Below, in pieces: positions 61,994 through 64,000 of a stretch of 64,000 bases of DNA. The notes under the pieces were generated by a model. It was not told the origin of the DNA and made no database searches. It worked only from the letters and a program-made list of their open reading frames with translations. The stretch is from Marinoscillum sp040218045 (GTDB lineage Bacteria; Bacteroidota; Bacteroidia; Cytophagales; Cyclobacteriaceae): positions 1 through 64,000 of the forward strand of contig JAVJQA010000055.1 in the NCBI GenBank assembly GCA_040218045.1, in the 5' to 3' direction. The position numbers were made by a program, and so were the translations under genes. Numbering within the stretch: the first letter of the stretch is position 1; every line of letters begins with the position of its first letter.

Positions 61994-62001
61994 TATATTT
62001 G
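61994..62001 (+). promoter_or_regulatory. Candidate -7 box for the superoxide dismutase gene
   Basis: TATATTTG matches the Bacteroidota TAnnTTTG -7 consensus exactly, 41 nt before the start codon, in the gap after tadA. No good -33 TTTG was found at the expected distance, so strength is uncertain. Confidence 0.4.
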
Positions 62002-62042
62002 AATTTGAAATCGAATTTTTTAAACCTAAATTAATAACAAAA

Positions 62043-62645
62043 ATGGCTTTTGAACTTCCAGACTTACCATATGCACATGATGCACTTGAACCACACATAG
62101 ACAAGCAGACTATGGAGATTCACCATGGCAAGCACCATGCTGGTTATGTAGCAAAATTGAATGCTGCCGTGGAAGGCACCGACCTTGCTGGCAAATCTCT
62201 TGAAGACCTAATTAAGAATCACAGTGACAATGGCGCTGTAAGAAACAATGGTGGTGGCCATTGGAACCATTCACTTTTCTGGACTATCATGGGTCCTGAT
62301 GGTGGTGGAAACCCAAGTGGAGCAATCATGGACGCAATCACTGATGCTTTTGGTGATTTCGAAAAATTTAAAGATGAATTTAGTAATGCCGCTGCAACCA
62401 GATTTGGTTCGGGATGGGCTTGGCTTTGTGTTAAAGGGGGTAAATTAGAAGTTTGCTCTAGTGCAAATCAAGACAATCCGCTTATGCCAGGTGTAGGATG
62501 TGGAGGAACTCCAATCCTTGGTCTTGATGTATGGGAGCATGCTTACTACCTAAAGTATCAAAACAAACGCCCTGACTACATCAATGCTTTCTTTGGTGTA
62601 ATCAACTGGGATGAAGTAAACAAAAGGTACGAAGCAGCTAAGTAA
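62043..62645 (+). CDS. sod: Fe/Mn superoxide dismutase
   Basis: This 200-aa enzyme has all four metal ligands: TMEIHHGKHHAGYV (H27), GGHWNHSLFW (H76), and LDVWEHAYYLKYQ (Asp and His near 160-165). No signal peptide, so it is cytoplasmic. The residues that separate Fe from Mn forms cannot be decided with confidence. A single-gene unit with its own -7 box and terminator. Confidence 0.96.
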   Translation: MAFELPDLPYAHDALEPHIDKQTMEIHHGKHHAGYVAKLNAAVEGTDLAGKSLEDLIKNHSDNGAVRNNGGGHWNHSLFWTIMGPDGGGNPSGAIMDAITDAFGDFEKFKDEFSNAAATRFGSGWAWLCVKGGKLEVCSSANQDNPLMPGVGCGGTPILGLDVWEHAYYLKYQNKRPDYINAFFGVINWDEVNKRYEAAK

Positions 62646-62674
62646 TCTAAAGTTGCAATTCTACGATTTGAAAG

Positions 62675-62699
62675 AGGCTGCCAAATGGCAGCCTTTTTT
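62675..62699 (+). terminator. Rho-independent terminator of the superoxide dismutase gene
   Basis: Stem AGGCTGCC (62675-62682) with GGCAGCCT (62687-62694), loop AAAT, then a run of T to 62699. It lies 30 nt after the stop and just before the convergent uxuA end. Confidence 0.9.
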
Positions 62700-62706
62700 G
62701 ATTATT

Positions 62707-63879
62707 CTAGTGAACAAGAGATCTGGACAAGCCCAATTCCAAGCCCCTGATTTCGGCAAGGGCTTTCAACCGACCAATGGCAGTATATCCAGGGTACGTT
62801 TTTTTAGAAAGATCGTCCAGCATCTGATGACCATGGTCAGGCCGCATTGGGATCGATTCATTTCTGTTTTGCATAAGTTTAAGCACCTCTTCAACAATTG
62901 TTGGTAAGTCCGCATCACCCTCCATATGATCGGCTTCTTCGAAATTACCTTCACTGTCCCGCTTAGTACTCCTTAGATGTAGAAAGTGCACATGACCACC
63001 AAGCCGCTGCAGGATGCCCTGTAAATCATTCTCTGCTCCAACACCTAATGATCCAGTGCAGTAACAAAGGCCATTGCTTGCAGAAGGAACTGCATCAACA
63101 ATTTCTTTCAAGTCTTTTTCATTGCTCACAATCCTTGGCAAGCCCAAAACCGAATACGGAGGATCATCAGGGTGTATGGCCAACTTTACACCAGCTTTCT
63201 CAGCCACGGGTACAATTGCAGTCAGAAAAGCAAAGAGGTTTTGTTTAAGTTGATCTCGATCGATCCCCTGATAGGTTTTGAGTGCTTTGAGCACTCCTTC
63301 AGCTGTAAAGGCCTCATCACTTCCTGGTAGTCCCAATAAAATGTTTTGGAAAAGAGTTTGACGCTCAGAATCATTCATGCCATCAAATTTCTCCTTTGCT
63401 TTTTTCAAATCTGACTCTGAATAATCCTTCTCAGCATTGGGCCTCTTCAGTAGAAATAAATCAAATGCAATGAAGGCTGATTTTTCAAATCTAAGGGTTT
63501 TGGCTCCATTGGGCAGTTGATGTGCCGGGTCTGTTCTAACCCAATCAAGAATGGGCATGAAATTATAGGTAATTACCTTCAGACCACAGCTCGCTACATT
63601 TCTAATACTCTCCTGGTAATTCCCAATGAATTTCTGGTAATTGCCGGATCGTTTTTTGATGTCTTCATGTACCGGAAGGCTCTCAATAACCTTCCATGTC
63701 ATTCCGGCAGCTTCTATCTCTTTCTTTCGCTTTGCCACCTCACTGATCCCCCACACTTCCCCTACAGGGATATGATGAAGTGCTGTGACAACTCCCGTAC
63801 AACCAGCCTGCCTGATATCTGCGAGTCGAACCGGGTCATTTGGCCCGTACCACCGCATTGTTTGTTCCATTAAATTCAT
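62707..63879 (-). CDS. uxuA: Mannonate dehydratase
   Basis: This enzyme dehydrates D-mannonate to 2-keto-3-deoxygluconate in hexuronate breakdown. RWYGPNDPVRLADIRQAGCT, VTALHHIPVGEVW, VCYNFMP-like YNFMPILDWVRTD, HPDDPPYSVLGLPRIVS and IPMRPDHGHQML follow the E. coli protein closely. I chose the ATG at 63879 (MNLMEQTMRWYG); an ATG at 63903 is open but extends beyond the family start and overlaps the gene upstream by 7 nt. The rest of the uronate pathway is not in the window. Confidence 0.94.
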   Translation of the reverse strand: MNLMEQTMRWYGPNDPVRLADIRQAGCTGVVTALHHIPVGEVWGISEVAKRKKEIEAAGMTWKVIESLPVHEDIKKRSGNYQKFIGNYQESIRNVASCGLKVITYNFMPILDWVRTDPAHQLPNGAKTLRFEKSAFIAFDLFLLKRPNAEKDYSESDLKKAKEKFDGMNDSERQTLFQNILLGLPGSDEAFTAEGVLKALKTYQGIDRDQLKQNLFAFLTAIVPVAEKAGVKLAIHPDDPPYSVLGLPRIVSNEKDLKEIVDAVPSASNGLCYCTGSLGVGAENDLQGILQRLGGHVHFLHLRSTKRDSEGNFEEADHMEGDADLPTIVEEVLKLMQNRNESIPMRPDHGHQMLDDLSKKTYPGYTAIGRLKALAEIRGLELGLSRSLVH

Positions 63880-63896
63880 ATGCACATACAATTTTC

Positions 63897-64000
63897 TTAC
63901 CATCTAGGGCGAATGCCCGGTGCAAAAGGAAAGCTTTGAGATTGATAATAATCCAGGGAGAACCTGGGCTTCTCCATAAAATCCGGAAATGGTCTATTAG
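63897..64000 (-). CDS. C-terminal end of an unidentified protein (cut by window edge)
   Basis: The minus-strand frame entering from the right edge reads 33 residues (NRPFPDFMEKPRFSLDYYQS, then QSFPFAPGIRPRW) and stops at 63897-63899, just before uxuA. The aromatic, proline-rich composition looks like real coding sequence. Family not recognised. It is probably in one operon with uxuA, so a uronate or sugar-acid gene would fit. Confidence 0.5.
   Translation of the reverse strand, partial: NRPFPDFMEKPRFSLDYYQSQSFPFAPGIRPRW

Overview
The window looks like chromosomal DNA from a Bacteroidota bacterium, most likely Cytophagales-like and probably marine. The basis is low GC content, a short secreted protein with a type IX secretion (T9SS) type A sorting tail, PKD-like surface protein architecture, lipoproteins with short lipoboxes, weak Shine-Dalgarno sites, TAnnTTTG-like promoter boxes, DUF2723 and DUF6261-like proteins, and a glycan locus with sulfotransferases. 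The taxon is an inference; there is no rRNA or tRNA in the window.

Region 1 (1-30.9 kb) is a large surface-polysaccharide locus, almost all on the minus strand. It contains wecE (dTDP-sugar aminotransferase) convergent with a sugar N-formyltransferase-like gene, an O-antigen ABC exporter (Wzm/Wzt with a C-terminal carbohydrate-binding domain), a kinase-like/methyltransferase two-domain protein beside the exporter, about a dozen glycosyltransferases (GT2, GT4, GT61 and exostosin-like types), one stand-alone sulfotransferase, a sulfotransferase-glycosyltransferase fusion, other methyltransferases, a polytopic membrane protein, and galE at the far end. Many genes overlap by 4-8 nt, so long translationally coupled operons are likely. 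Decay is visible: an FkbM methyltransferase broken by a stop and a frameshift, and a C-terminal glycosyltransferase remnant. The expected product is a sulfated, methylated glycan containing a formamido sugar.

Region 2 (31-41.9 kb) holds mostly single genes: a TPR protein, a membrane protein, a DUF2723 (GT117-like) membrane protein, a small T9SS cargo protein, the NAD(P)H-hydrate repair enzyme, an ECF sigma factor overlapping a membrane-anchored barrel-like protein, and a lipoprotein with tandem Ig/cadherin-like repeats. Two intergenic stretches carry long perfect inverted repeats; one is a REPIN-like doublet of a palindrome that recurs at 48.4 kb.

Region 3 (41.9-47.5 kb) is the most unusual. 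A respiratory complex I operon (LON-domain gene, nuoA, nuoB, nuoC, nuoD) is interrupted twice. Between nuoB and nuoC sits a pair encoding an OLD-like AAA ATPase and a separate Toprim-fold protein, stitched in by 1-nt and 4-nt overlaps, with a dispersed repeat at its nuoB side. Between nuoC and nuoD sits a four-helix-bundle gene flanked by 14-bp inverted repeats, one of which supplies the last codons of nuoC. The ATPase/Toprim pair has the layout of a split OLD/PARIS-like defence system carried inside a housekeeping operon.

Region 4 (47.6-64 kb) is metabolic. It contains a GMC oxidoreductase with its small subunit and a divergent TIM-barrel isomerase (likely oxidised-sugar metabolism), monomeric isocitrate dehydrogenase, panB, a thiol-redox protein, a secreted amidohydrolase, a TPR lipoprotein, a glycerophosphodiesterase, aspS, tadA, superoxide dismutase and uxuA. 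A MITE-like nested inverted-repeat element lies at 48.2 kb. Both window edges cut genes.
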